Shown piece after piece: positions 51,018-59,512 of a stretch of DNA of 64,000 nt. A program made the position numbers and the translations under genes. The stretch lies in the NCBI GenBank assembly GCA_024628785.1, contig CP102405.1:2294001-2358000 (forward strand), read 5' to 3'. The first letter of the stretch is position 1. Every line of letters begins with the position of its first letter. Origin of the DNA: Fusobacteria bacterium ZRK30. GTDB taxonomy: Bacteria > Fusobacteriota > Fusobacteriia > Fusobacteriales > Fusobacteriaceae. The notes under the pieces were generated by a model. That model saw only the letters and a list, made by a program, of their open reading frames with translations. It did not search any database and was not told the DNA's origin.

Positions 51018-54000
51018 CTATAGCTCTAGTAATTCTTTTAGATCTTCTTTTGTTATTCCACCATAGCTACCTTTACTATCAACCATAGTTTCTATCATTT
51101 TTTTCTTCCTCTCTTGTATCTCTATTACCTTTTCCTCAATGGTATTTTCAGCTATTATCTTGATTACTTGAACTACACTTTTTTGTCCTATACGATGTGC
51201 TCTATCTGTCGCTTGGTTTTCTATTGCAGGATTCCACCAAGGATCAAAATGTATTACAACATCTGCACTTGTTAAGTTCAGACCTGTCCCACCAGCTTTT
51301 AGAGATATCAGAAATATATCTTTTCCCCCACTATTAAACTCATCACACATCTCTATTCTTTCCTTAGAGGGTGTTTTTCCATCTAGTACTAGATAACTCA
51401 GGTTATTTTCAACAAGCCTCTTTTCTATCACATCAAAAACCTTTGTAAATTGTGAAAAAACTAAAACTTTATGACCTGACTCCTTTAATTCTAAAAGTAG
51501 TTCTAAGAGAGTATCAATCTTTGCACTCCCACCCTTATAATCTTCTATAAATAATTCAGGACTACAGCATATTTGTCTAAGTCTTGTTAGTAAAGACAAT
51601 ATCTTAACTCTACTACTATTAAATCCATCTTTTCCCATTATAGTTTTTGCTTCTCCCTTTATTTTTTCAAAAAATGAGAGGTAATATTTTTTTTGTTTTT
51701 TCTCTAGGTCTATTATCAAGTTAGTTTCAATCTTATCTGGTAGTTCTTTTAGCACTTCTTTTTTTATCCTTCTAAGCATAAATGGTGAAACTATCTTTTT
51801 TAATGAAATCATCCTATCTATATCGTCTGTAGGGTAACTTTTCTTCATATAGTTTTGTGTAAAACTCTTTTGAGTTCCTAGATAATTAGGAGATGTAAAA
51901 TCTAGTAGTGACCATAGATCAAGCAGATTATTTTCAATAGGAGTTCCAGATAGGATAAACCTTATATTAGATCTTACTTCTTTCACGGCTTTTGTTATCT
52001 TTGCCTTAGGATTTTTTATCTTTTGTCCCTCATCTAATACTACCATTTCAAAATCCATATTTTTAAAAACTTCTAGATCGTTTCTATAAGTCCCATATGT
52101 TGTTATTATTATCTTTGAAGATATATCACTCTCTAATATTTTTTCCCTTTCTTTTTTTGTTCCCTCTAATATTTTTAATTCTAAATTAGGAGAAAATTTT
52201 TCTATCTCTTTTTTCCAGTTATGAAGTAGTGATTTTGGTACGATCAATAGACTTGGTTTTTCTTTTTTTTCCTCTATATAGATAGATGTAAGTAAAGCTA
52301 TTATTTGTATTGTTTTTCCTAGTCCCATATCATCTGCTAAGATCCCTCCTAACTTAGAGTCATATCTATTTTTTAGCCAACTATAACCTTTTCTCTGATA
52401 GTCTCTAAGGGTAGCTTCTAGTTTTGGAGGAGTTTTTTCATTACTATTCACTAAGTTTTCTAGCTTTTCCTTTATAGGTGTTTTCACCTGAGGATTGGTA
52501 AGGGTTAGTTTTAGCAGATCAAATTCTGAAACATCATTCTTTGCCCTATCTATCCCTAATCTTCGGAGTTCTGAGATAATTTTTGCTTGAGTTTCATCGA
52601 TCTTATATATCTTGTCTCCTAGAAAGACTTGATCTATTCCTACTACGACTCTTTCAAAGAGGATCTCTTGTTCCTTTTCATCTAAGGTGTCTATACCAAT
52701 AGATAGTTCTAATTTATCCGCTTTCTTATATATATCTAAAAGCAATTTTCCTTCTATTTTTTCTATTATTGGTAGATCTTTTGAGATTACCTTTAGATCT
52801 ACTATCTCTTTTAATTTTTCTTCATTTTCATATATAAAATTAGAAACCTTTGAAACACCATTGATTGTGTGATGTCCATCTTTTATAAGGTTTTTCATAC
52901 TCTTTTCTATTGCAAATTTACTTAATTTTTTATATGAGCTATCATCATAGTCTAATACATATTTTATCCCGTTTTCTTCCTTTATGTTATTCATATCTAA
53001 TCTCAATTCCATCTTATCTCTTTTACCTGATAGTATGATTTGAGGTTTCAATTTTTCCTCTGATCTCTTTGCTATAGGTAGTTTTAACTTTTTTACGATC
53101 TTTTCTAGTCTTTCTTTATATTCTTTTCTTTTCTCTTTACTCTCATTTTCTATCATTGCTGCTAAAAGTAAGGCACTACTCTCTTTATTATTTAATTGTA
53201 TAATTTTATTGTTAGATATGAGAATACTTCCATCTTCTATTAGAGTATCACACTTAGCATAAGTATAGCTGTCCTTCTCTTCTATCAAAAGAACACTATC
53301 TTCAATAGATCCGGTTTCATATAGAACACCATTTATATAGATCTCTCCCCTAAATTTTTTAAAAAATTGAGTAGTCATCTGATCATTTAATTTTAAATTT
53401 TCTTCATTCCCATAATAAGATAAGCTTCTTAGTAAATTAAGAAGAAGATCTATATGTTCAAAGTTAGTTATATCTTTTTTATCAAAAACATAATCCTTTA
53501 AATCAAGAGTTATATCTTTACTTAACTTATATTTATTTTGAACTCCTTCTACAAAACGATAAAAATCAAAAAAAGTTTTTATAACAAATAGTTTTTCATC
53601 TCCAACCTTTATCTGAAGTTTATAAGACTCATCCATACTTATGCTACTCTTTAGATGATATTCTACCTTTAATAATTTTCTATCTTTCCCCTTATCTTCT
53701 AAGATGCCAAAGATCTCTTCTATATCTGGATTTGTATCATCATCTTCAAAATCTTCAGATAATATATTGTTTGCCAAGCTAAAAAATTCCAATGCTCCAC
53801 CTATCACGTGTTTACATGCTCTAAAAGAATATTGCTTACTTGCAGGACAAGTACAAGTATGTTTTTCAATATTCCCTTCTGGCGATAGAGTAATGATAAA
53901 ATTATAAACTTTACTTCCAAAAGCCCTACCACTAATGATAGTTTTATCTCCTTTCTTAATTATTTTTTCTGTTAATTTTATTTTTCCAGATGAAAAGTAT

Positions 54001-54065
54001 TTCATTCCATTATCAAAATTTTTTTGACTTCCAGCAATTTTTTCAACCTCATCTATGTAAAACAT
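51018..54065 (-). CDS. SNF2-family helicase with N-terminal SWIM zinc finger
   Basis: This 1015-residue protein has a SWIM zinc-binding motif near residues 75-95 (HTCTCPASKQYSFRACKHV, CxCxnCxH) and a long beta-rich middle (about 100-540). A SNF2 ATPase follows, with LADDMGLGKTIQ (Walker A, near 577), VLDEGQ (Walker B variant of DEAH, near 680) and LSGTPIENNLLDLWSLLDF. The helicase C domain has SLKAGGTGLNLTSADVVIHFDPWWNPAIENQATDRAHRIGQ (near 930). Such proteins act in RNA-polymerase recycling or DNA remodelling, and some belong to defence systems. Here it stands alone behind R4 copy 4. SD AAGGAG precedes the ATG. Confidence 0.92.
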   Translation of the reverse strand: MFYIDEVEKIAGSQKNFDNGMKYFSSGKIKLTEKIIKKGDKTIISGRAFGSKVYNFIITLSPEGNIEKHTCTCPASKQYSFRACKHVIGGALEFFSLANNILSEDFEDDDTNPDIEEIFGILEDKGKDRKLLKVEYHLKSSISMDESYKLQIKVGDEKLFVIKTFFDFYRFVEGVQNKYKLSKDITLDLKDYVFDKKDITNFEHIDLLLNLLRSLSYYGNEENLKLNDQMTTQFFKKFRGEIYINGVLYETGSIEDSVLLIEEKDSYTYAKCDTLIEDGSILISNNKIIQLNNKESSALLLAAMIENESKEKRKEYKERLEKIVKKLKLPIAKRSEEKLKPQIILSGKRDKMELRLDMNNIKEENGIKYVLDYDDSSYKKLSKFAIEKSMKNLIKDGHHTINGVSKVSNFIYENEEKLKEIVDLKVISKDLPIIEKIEGKLLLDIYKKADKLELSIGIDTLDEKEQEILFERVVVGIDQVFLGDKIYKIDETQAKIISELRRLGIDRAKNDVSEFDLLKLTLTNPQVKTPIKEKLENLVNSNEKTPPKLEATLRDYQRKGYSWLKNRYDSKLGGILADDMGLGKTIQIIALLTSIYIEEKKEKPSLLIVPKSLLHNWKKEIEKFSPNLELKILEGTKKEREKILESDISSKIIITTYGTYRNDLEVFKNMDFEMVVLDEGQKIKNPKAKITKAVKEVRSNIRFILSGTPIENNLLDLWSLLDFTSPNYLGTQKSFTQNYMKKSYPTDDIDRMISLKKIVSPFMLRRIKKEVLKELPDKIETNLIIDLEKKQKKYYLSFFEKIKGEAKTIMGKDGFNSSRVKILSLLTRLRQICCSPELFIEDYKGGSAKIDTLLELLLELKESGHKVLVFSQFTKVFDVIEKRLVENNLSYLVLDGKTPSKERIEMCDEFNSGGKDIFLISLKAGGTGLNLTSADVVIHFDPWWNPAIENQATDRAHRIGQKSVVQVIKIIAENTIEEKVIEIQERKKKMIETMVDSKGSYGGITKEDLKELLEL

Positions 54066-54090
54066 ATATATTCTCCTTATTTTTTATTTT

Positions 54091-54124
54091 ATTATACCAT
54101 AAAAAAAAGAGGTAAATACCTCTA
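54091..54124 (-). promoter_or_regulatory. R4 module: terminator hairpin fused to a promoter -10 (copy 4, SNF2 gene)
   Basis: Hairpin GAGGTATTTACCTC, T8, ATGGTATAAT (TATAAT at 54096-54091), 26 bases before the SNF2 start codon. It is the shortest distance among the four copies. Confidence 0.6.
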
Positions 54125-54149
54125 TAAAAATAAAACTAATTTAAAATCT

Positions 54150-54225
54150 TTGAAAACCTGTAACGAATTAAAAAACCTCAACGCAGAGACACAGATTACA
54201 CAGATTAATACAGATTTTTAATATT
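54150..54225. repeat. Low-complexity CACAGATT repeat
   Basis: The stretch CAACGCAGAGACACAGATTA then CACAGATTAATACAGATT is a simple, near-periodic repeat of a type seen between genes in many low-GC bacteria. No gene is visible. Confidence 0.6.
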
Positions 54226-54253
54226 CTCCTGCTACAACAAAGACGTTTTTTTC

Positions 54254-54392
54254 TTGGTTTTGAGTGAAGTTTATAGTCGTCCAACTTCAGCCCTCTGTTT
54301 CTACAATGACGATTGTGTATTATAATGTAAAGACAAAATGGTTATTGCCTCGGCTTTCCCGTTTAGGGAAAACCTAACGAGGAAGCTAAATA
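54254..54392. repeat. R2 repeat, copy c
   Basis: GAAGTTTATAGTCGTCCAAC, TTCTACAATGACGATTGTG, GTTATTGCCTCGGC, hairpin TTTCCC-GTTTA-GGGAAA, and AACGAGGAAGCTAAA. It is the most complete of the three and is not linked to an R1 copy. Confidence 0.75.
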
Positions 54393-54507
54393 ACCTTCTG
54401 GTACTTTTTGTTTTAACTTTCCACTTTCAATTTACAATTTTCAACTTTTAACTCTCTTCTCTTAATTTTTTTCAGAAAAAAAGCACAGTTTCCTGCACTC
54501 TTAATTC

Positions 54508-54864
54508 TCAACTATTTTCCTTACTTGTTTTTATTATACTTACAAGCAACTTTATAATTTCTTCTAAATCTATTATTAAACTTTTTTCTTCTTTTTCATC
54601 CAAGTAATCTGTAGCTTTCATAAGATTAATCCAATATCTACTTTCATTTGCTTCTTTAAGTGCAATACTTAATTTAGATATAAAATCCTTCTTGCTTTGT
54701 GCTTCAATACCTTCGCTTACATTTGCTCCAATACTGGTTCCGCACCTCATAAGCTGTTTAGACATAATATATTCTTTTTTTGTTTCCTTGAGATGTTTAT
54801 AAAGCTTAACTATTCTTATTGCAAATTTAAAGGATTTATCATATACAATACTATTTCGTCGCAT
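54508..54864 (-). CDS. Four-helix bundle protein (S23/bAvd-like)
   Basis: This 118-residue protein belongs to the four-helix-bundle family often labelled 23S rRNA intervening-sequence protein or bAvd-like. Its conserved core is MRCGTSIGANVSEGIEAQSKKDFISKLSIALKEANESRYWINLM (residues about 41-84). Related proteins accompany diversity-generating retroelements or rRNA intervening sequences, but no reverse transcriptase or rRNA lies in the window, so the role is unknown. The SD before ATG 54864 is weak (GGGGTGG). Simple AACTTTCA repeats flank it on both sides. Confidence 0.82.
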   Translation of the reverse strand: MRRNSIVYDKSFKFAIRIVKLYKHLKETKKEYIMSKQLMRCGTSIGANVSEGIEAQSKKDFISKLSIALKEANESRYWINLMKATDYLDEKEEKSLIIDLEEIIKLLVSIIKTSKENS

Positions 54865-54884
54865 AAATAACCACCCCTTTATAT

Positions 54885-55131
54885 AAGTTGAAAATTGATA
54901 GTTGCCAGTTGAAAATTAACTTCAAAAACCTTCACTATCACTTTTCATCTTTCCACTTTCAACTGTCTTTTCAGGTTCTAACTTTCAATTTTCATCCGTT
55001 TTTATAATTTGCAACTTTCATCTGTCATTCCGCTTTTAACTTTCCATTTTCAATTTGCATTTTCAACTATTCTTTGTCTTTTCAGGTTTTAACTTTCAAC
55101 TTTCAATTTGCAACTTTCAACTAATTAGTCT
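54885..55131. repeat. Low-complexity AACTTTCA-type array
   Basis: Dozens of degenerate copies of CAACTTTCAA / CAATTTTCAA / CCATTTTCAA fill most of this gap on the plus strand. Shorter stretches of the same kind occur at 47,688-47,720, 50,745-50,775, 54,412-54,455 and inside rfbB. Confidence 0.75.
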
Positions 55132-55134
55132 CTT

Positions 55135-55279
55135 GCAAACAGATCTCTCGTATAGATTTTTTCTTCCACATCACTAAGTTTGTCACAAAGACGATTTGTC
55201 ACTATCACATCAGAAACTTTCTTGAACTTATCTAAATCCCTGATTACTTTGGAATTAAAGAAACTCTCTTCCTTTAAGC
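55135..55279 (-). pseudogene. Severed 3' end of a ugd-like gene, fragment 2
   Basis: The minus strand encodes [20 protein letters not shown], then [20 protein letters not shown], then IYTRDLFARD and a stop. This is about 48 codons matching the last part of the intact ugd at 62,798 ([20 protein letters not shown] and on). It starts within two bases of the kdsD stop. Confidence 0.85.
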
Positions 55280-55280
55280 T

Positions 55281-56237
55281 CTATCTCACACTCAATACAT
55301 CATGAAGTCTTACTACCCCTAATAATTTTTCTCTTTCTATTACAGGTAAAACAGAAATTTGATTTTCCCTTTCTTCCATCAATTCTAAGGCATCTATTGC
55401 CATCTTATCCTCAGTTATAGAAGTAAATTTTTCTATCATAATATCTTTTGCCTTATAATTAAAAAATTCTTCTTTATTAGATAATGCTCTTCTAATATCT
55501 CCCTCTGTTATAATCCCTCTTAACTCACTATCTTCTACTATACAAACTATCCCTAATTTTTTCTCTCCCATTTTAACGATCACCTCTTCAATAGAAGCTT
55601 CTGAAGTTATAATTGCTAGATTAGCATTAGAATGCATTACATCTTTAACCTTTGTCAGCAATCTTCTTCCTAAACTTCCTCCTGGATGATATACTGCAAA
55701 ATTTTCTGGCTGAAAATTTCTCATCTTAATAAGTACTGTAGCAAGAGTATCCCCCATAACTAAAGTAGCTGTTGTAGAACAAGTCGGAGCTATATTCATA
55801 GGACATGCTTCTCTATCTACACCTATATTCAATACTATATCTGCTGCTCTTCCCAGTTTAGATTCTTTATTTCCTGTCATAGCTATTATTTTAGCTCCTA
55901 TTTTATTTATAGAAGGAATTATATTTACTACTTCATCACTATTCCCGCTATTTGATATAGCTAAAATAACATCTTCAGAATGAACCATTCCAAGATCTCC
56001 ATGTAGCCCTTCTGCCGAATTCATAAATACAGTCAGTGTACCAGTGGATGCCATAGTTGCAGCTATTTTTTTCCCAATTATTCCAGATTTTCCGATTCCA
56101 GTTATAACGACCTTTCCTTTAGAATTAAATATTAATTTAGCCGCTTCTTCCAATTCATTTCCTAATTTTTCTTTTACCTTTTTTAGTTCTTCTATTTGTA
56201 TATCAAATACTTCTTTTCCACATTCTAGTATATTCAT
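55281..56237 (-). CDS. kdsD: Arabinose-5-phosphate isomerase
   Basis: About 318 residues: a SIS (sugar isomerase) domain (about 30-170, GKSGIIGKKIAATMASTGTL near 48, GDLGMVHSEDVILAISNSGNS near 80) followed by two CBS domains (about 195-318). It converts ribulose-5-phosphate to arabinose-5-phosphate, the precursor of Kdo. The start at 56237 follows AGGAGGAGCG and overlaps the kdsC stop (TAATG). The stop abuts the ugd fragment, so the gene lies at a recombination boundary. Confidence 0.92.
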   Translation of the reverse strand: MNILECGKEVFDIQIEELKKVKEKLGNELEEAAKLIFNSKGKVVITGIGKSGIIGKKIAATMASTGTLTVFMNSAEGLHGDLGMVHSEDVILAISNSGNSDEVVNIIPSINKIGAKIIAMTGNKESKLGRAADIVLNIGVDREACPMNIAPTCSTTATLVMGDTLATVLIKMRNFQPENFAVYHPGGSLGRRLLTKVKDVMHSNANLAIITSEASIEEVIVKMGEKKLGIVCIVEDSELRGIITEGDIRRALSNKEEFFNYKAKDIMIEKFTSITEDKMAIDALELMEERENQISVLPVIEREKLLGVVRLHDVLSVR

Positions 56238-56749
56238 TATTGCGCTCCTCCTGTATATTTTTTTAATACTTTTTCCCATATTCCTTGTTTTTCTAAAATT
56301 ATTTCAATGATCTCCCTTACGGCTCCTTCTCCACCATTATACTCTGAGATCAAATCAGATATACCCCTAATTTGTTTCACGGCATCCCTTGGGCATCCTG
56401 AATATCCTACTAATTTCATTACCTCTAAATCATTTATATCATCTCCTATATAGGCAACATTATTATAATTTAAATTTTTATCTTTTAAAACTTCCTCTAT
56501 CTTGGTTTTTTTATCTTTTATCCCTTGATATATTTCTGTTATTCCAAGCTCTTTTGCCCTAACTTCTACAATTTTAGATTCTCTTCCTGTAAGAATTAAG
56601 ATATCCAGGCCATTTTTTATTCCTTGAGCTATAGCCATTCCATCCTTTACATGAAAAGCCTTTGTTTCAACTCCATTATTATCTATATATAACTTTCCAT
56701 CTGTCAAAGTGCCATCGACATCTAAGACTACTAGTTTAATATCTTTCAT
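56237..56749 (-). CDS. kdsC: 3-deoxy-manno-octulosonate-8-phosphatase
   Basis: This 170-residue HAD phosphatase has motif I VLDVDGTLTDG (residues 8-18), motif II ILTGRES (near 51) and motif III/IV with YIGDDINDLEVM (near 99). It removes phosphate from Kdo-8-phosphate. The gene overlaps kdsB by one base at 56749 and kdsD at its stop. Four kds genes in a row show a complete Kdo supply route and hence LPS. Confidence 0.93.
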   Translation of the reverse strand: MKDIKLVVLDVDGTLTDGKLYIDNNGVETKAFHVKDGMAIAQGIKNGLDILILTGRESKIVEVRAKELGITEIYQGIKDKKTKIEEVLKDKNLNYNNVAYIGDDINDLEVMKLVGYSGCPRDAVKQIRGISDLISEYNGGEGAVREIIEIILEKQGIWEKVLKKYTGGAQ

Positions 56750-57462
56750 TATTTTAATATCTCCCTTACTTTTTCTAAATCTTCTATAGTGTCTACCCCT
56801 ACAAGGTTTTCATTAGTTTCAAGAACTTTTATCTTATAACCATTTTCTATAACCCTTAGTTGTTCCAGTGATTCAGATAACTCTAATTTTGTAGGTTTCA
56901 TCGTAACATAGTTTAATAAAAATTCCTTTCTGTATCCATAAATTCCAATATGTTTATAAAAATCTATATCTGTTTCTTCCCTTTCATATGGAAGGGGTAA
57001 TCTGGAAAAATAAATAGCATCATTATTTAGATCAGTTATTACCTTAACACAGTTAGGATTTTCAATCTCTTCTCTATTATTTATTTTTGTTTTCAAAGTA
57101 CTCATTTTACAATTTTTATCTTCAAAAGCTTCTAAAACTCTATCAATAACTTTCCCTGATATAAGCGGTTCATCTCCCTGAATATTCACTATTATATCTG
57201 CCTCTATCTTCCCTGCTACTTCTGCTAATCTAGAGCTCCCATTCAAATGATCCTTTGACGTCATCATAACATCACCGCCAAATTCTTTTACTTTATCAAA
57301 AACTCTTTCATCATCAGTAGCTACAATTACACGGTCTAAATTTGATTTAGATGTATTTTCATATACCCACTGAATCATAGGTTTGCCATTTATATCTGCT
57401 AGTGGTTTCCCCGGTAATCTCGTAGAGGCGTACCTTGCAGGTATTATTCCAACTTTTATCAT
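56749..57462 (-). CDS. kdsB: CMP-Kdo synthetase
   Basis: This 237-residue cytidylyltransferase activates Kdo with CTP. The N-terminal pattern IIPARYASTRLPGKPLADINGKPMIQWVYE (residues 6-35), NIQGDEPLI (near 93) and YGYRKEFLL are diagnostic. SD AGGAGGAG directly follows the U-tract of a terminator between kdsA and kdsB, so expression must pass that hairpin or rely on a promoter inside kdsA. Confidence 0.94.
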   Translation of the reverse strand: MIKVGIIPARYASTRLPGKPLADINGKPMIQWVYENTSKSNLDRVIVATDDERVFDKVKEFGGDVMMTSKDHLNGSSRLAEVAGKIEADIIVNIQGDEPLISGKVIDRVLEAFEDKNCKMSTLKTKINNREEIENPNCVKVITDLNNDAIYFSRLPLPYEREETDIDFYKHIGIYGYRKEFLLNYVTMKPTKLELSESLEQLRVIENGYKIKVLETNENLVGVDTIEDLEKVREILK

Positions 57463-57472
57463 TTTACTCCTC

Positions 57473-57502
57473 CTAAAAAAGCCACAGCAAAAGCTGTGGC
57501 TT
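57473..57502 (-). terminator. Attenuator-like terminator between kdsA and kdsB
   Basis: Stem GCCACAGC / GCTGTGGC (57481-57488 with 57493-57500, loop AAAA) is flanked by A6 at 57475-57480, which is U on the minus transcript. The kdsB SD begins right after the U-tract, leaving no room for a promoter. Confidence 0.88.
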
Positions 57503-57506
57503 AAAT

Positions 57507-58331
57507 TTATAATCCTTTTACGATACTATCTATCTGTACAGCTGTTTTTAATATATTTTCAAGATCATCTAACTTTAACATATTTGGTCCGTCACAAGGA
57601 GCATTATCTGGATCTTCGTGTACTTCTGCAAATATTGCATCTACACCCACTGCAAGAGCCGCTCTCATTAATGGCCCGACATATTCTCTATTTCCACCAG
57701 TACAAGTTCCTTGCCCACCTGGTATTTGTACTGAATGAGTTGCATCAAAAACAATTGGATAACCAAAAGTTCTCATTTCTAAAAATGATCTCATATCTAC
57801 AACAAAATTATTATACCCAAAGGTAGTTCCCCTTTCACATAGCATAAAGTTTTCACTTCCAGCTTCCTGCATCTTATTCACTACATTCTTCATATCCCAT
57901 GGAGCTAAAAATTGTCCTTTTTTTACATTTACAGGTAAACCTGTTTTTGCTGCTGCAACTAATAGATCTGTTTGTCTGCATAAAAATGCAGGAATTTGTA
58001 ACATATCTACATAAGGAGCTACTTTTTCTGCCTGCCAAGGTTCATGGATATCTGTAACAACAGGAACGCCAACTACTTCCTTTACCTTCTTGAGGATTCT
58101 TAAGCCTTCATCCATTCCAATTCCTCTATTTGAATGAATAGAAGATCTATTAGCTTTATCATATGAAGATTTAAATATATAATTTATCTCTAATCTGTCA
58201 CAGATCTCTTTTATTCTTTTAGCTACTCTAATACTCATCTCTTCAGATTCTATAGCACAAGGTCCTGCTATCAGAGTAAATCTTTGGTTTCCACAAATTG
58301 TAAATTTATTAGCTATTTCTACTTTTTTCAT
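57507..58331 (-). CDS. kdsA: 3-deoxy-8-phosphooctulonate synthase
   Basis: This 274-residue TIM-barrel enzyme condenses arabinose-5-phosphate with phosphoenolpyruvate. Motifs are LIAGPCAIESEE (residues 20-31), FKSSYDKANRSS (near 54), GVPVVTDIHEPWQ (near 86), CERGTTFGYNN (near 164), FDATHSVQIPGGQGT (near 196) and FAEVHEDPDNAPCDGPNML (near 234). The 122 bases upstream are AT-rich and separate it from the O-antigen genes. Confidence 0.96.
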   Translation of the reverse strand: MKKVEIANKFTICGNQRFTLIAGPCAIESEEMSIRVAKRIKEICDRLEINYIFKSSYDKANRSSIHSNRGIGMDEGLRILKKVKEVVGVPVVTDIHEPWQAEKVAPYVDMLQIPAFLCRQTDLLVAAAKTGLPVNVKKGQFLAPWDMKNVVNKMQEAGSENFMLCERGTTFGYNNFVVDMRSFLEMRTFGYPIVFDATHSVQIPGGQGTCTGGNREYVGPLMRAALAVGVDAIFAEVHEDPDNAPCDGPNMLKLDDLENILKTAVQIDSIVKGL

Positions 58332-58453
58332 TAATTCTTCTCCTGTATTATACTAGTATTTTTTTATCACTTATATTAAGTATTACTTATAATCCTTTTT
58401 GAAGTTATACAAATCAAATTTTTAAGAATAGTTTCAAATTTATTTATAAATAT

Positions 58454-59512
58454 TTAATCCTTATTTTTACTTTTTATTATTATTTTTTTTACTATTTGGT
58501 TTTTGATTTTTCTCAACTTTAATTTCAAATAAATTTTTCTTATAAAATTTTCGAAATTAAAATTAAGAGGTGAGTCCAGTATACTTTCAATACTTTTATT
58601 TTTCATTTGGCTATTCAAAGTAGTTTTAGGTAATTTTTCTATAATTTCATTACTCTCTAAATATGTACTTAATATGTATTTTTGATATATATTTTTTTCT
58701 TTATTTCCATAATAAAAATCTTTTAAACTTTTTTTTATATCTAGTCCAGGGATCAGATTCCAAGCACTCCTTAAAAAAACAGGGTCATCTCTATAAAAAA
58801 AGTGACAAACTTTTCGTTCATTAAACATCGATTCTAAACTTATACTACTAGGTGTTGTTATCACATGAGTTATATCTGAAATTGATTCTAAAAAATTACA
58901 TTCTATTACATTTTCATAACTTTCATAATTTTTAAGATGTTTTATTAACTCTTTATCAAAAATTCTAAACTTAAATTTTATATTTAATTCTTCAAGAACA
59001 TCAATGGTTTGATTCATTAAATTAATTAATACTTTTTTTTCATCCAAATCAAAATAAGAGGTATTAGCTGTTGTTATTAAAAAAATAATTTCTTTTGGAA
59101 GTTTAATTTTTTCTTCTTTTATTATTCGTTTTGGTAAATACTGAAATGCTTTATCACCCTTAAATTGAAAATATCCTAATTCAAATTTCCCTAAAACAAA
59201 AAAATAATCATGGATAATAGGATGAAATGTTACTAACTTTTTCTTTTTTGCAAATTTCCAATTAAATAAATATGTCCAATCAACAATCCCATCACTCACT
59301 AAAATAGTTTCAATTCCAAGTTCATTTGCTTTAGTAATAATATAATTACACATTGGATTCAAATACATAAATGATATTATATAATCATATCTTTTTAAAG
59401 CATCATTTTTTTTATAATATTTAATACCGTTATATTCTACAGTAATTTCATCTGAAATTTTTAATCCTAAGTTTTTATAATATTCTCTTTCTTCTAAAAA
59501 TAAAATTTTCAT
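58454..59512 (-). CDS. Putative glycosyltransferase-like protein of the polysaccharide locus
   Basis: I cannot assign this 352-residue soluble protein to a named family. It starts MKILFLEEREYYKNLGLKIS and contains VIECNFLESISDITHVITTPSSISLESMF (near 218), which looks like the acceptor or nucleotide-binding half of GT-B enzymes or CDP-glycerol-type transferases (THVITTPSSISLE resembles a conserved hxxPSSxxxE site). No membrane helix. Its start overlaps the stop of the flippase gene, so it is in the same operon. It is very AT-rich, as are the neighbouring locus genes. Confidence 0.6.
   Translation of the reverse strand: MKILFLEEREYYKNLGLKISDEITVEYNGIKYYKKNDALKRYDYIISFMYLNPMCNYIITKANELGIETILVSDGIVDWTYLFNWKFAKKKKLVTFHPIIHDYFFVLGKFELGYFQFKGDKAFQYLPKRIIKEEKIKLPKEIIFLITTANTSYFDLDEKKVLINLMNQTIDVLEELNIKFKFRIFDKELIKHLKNYESYENVIECNFLESISDITHVITTPSSISLESMFNERKVCHFFYRDDPVFLRSAWNLIPGLDIKKSLKDFYYGNKEKNIYQKYILSTYLESNEIIEKLPKTTLNSQMKNKSIESILDSPLNFNFENFIRKIYLKLKLRKIKNQIVKKIIIKSKNKD

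Noticed and set aside
54508-54864. Diversity-generating retroelement around the four-helix bundle gene
   Set aside because: No reverse transcriptase, template repeat or variable target was found in the window.
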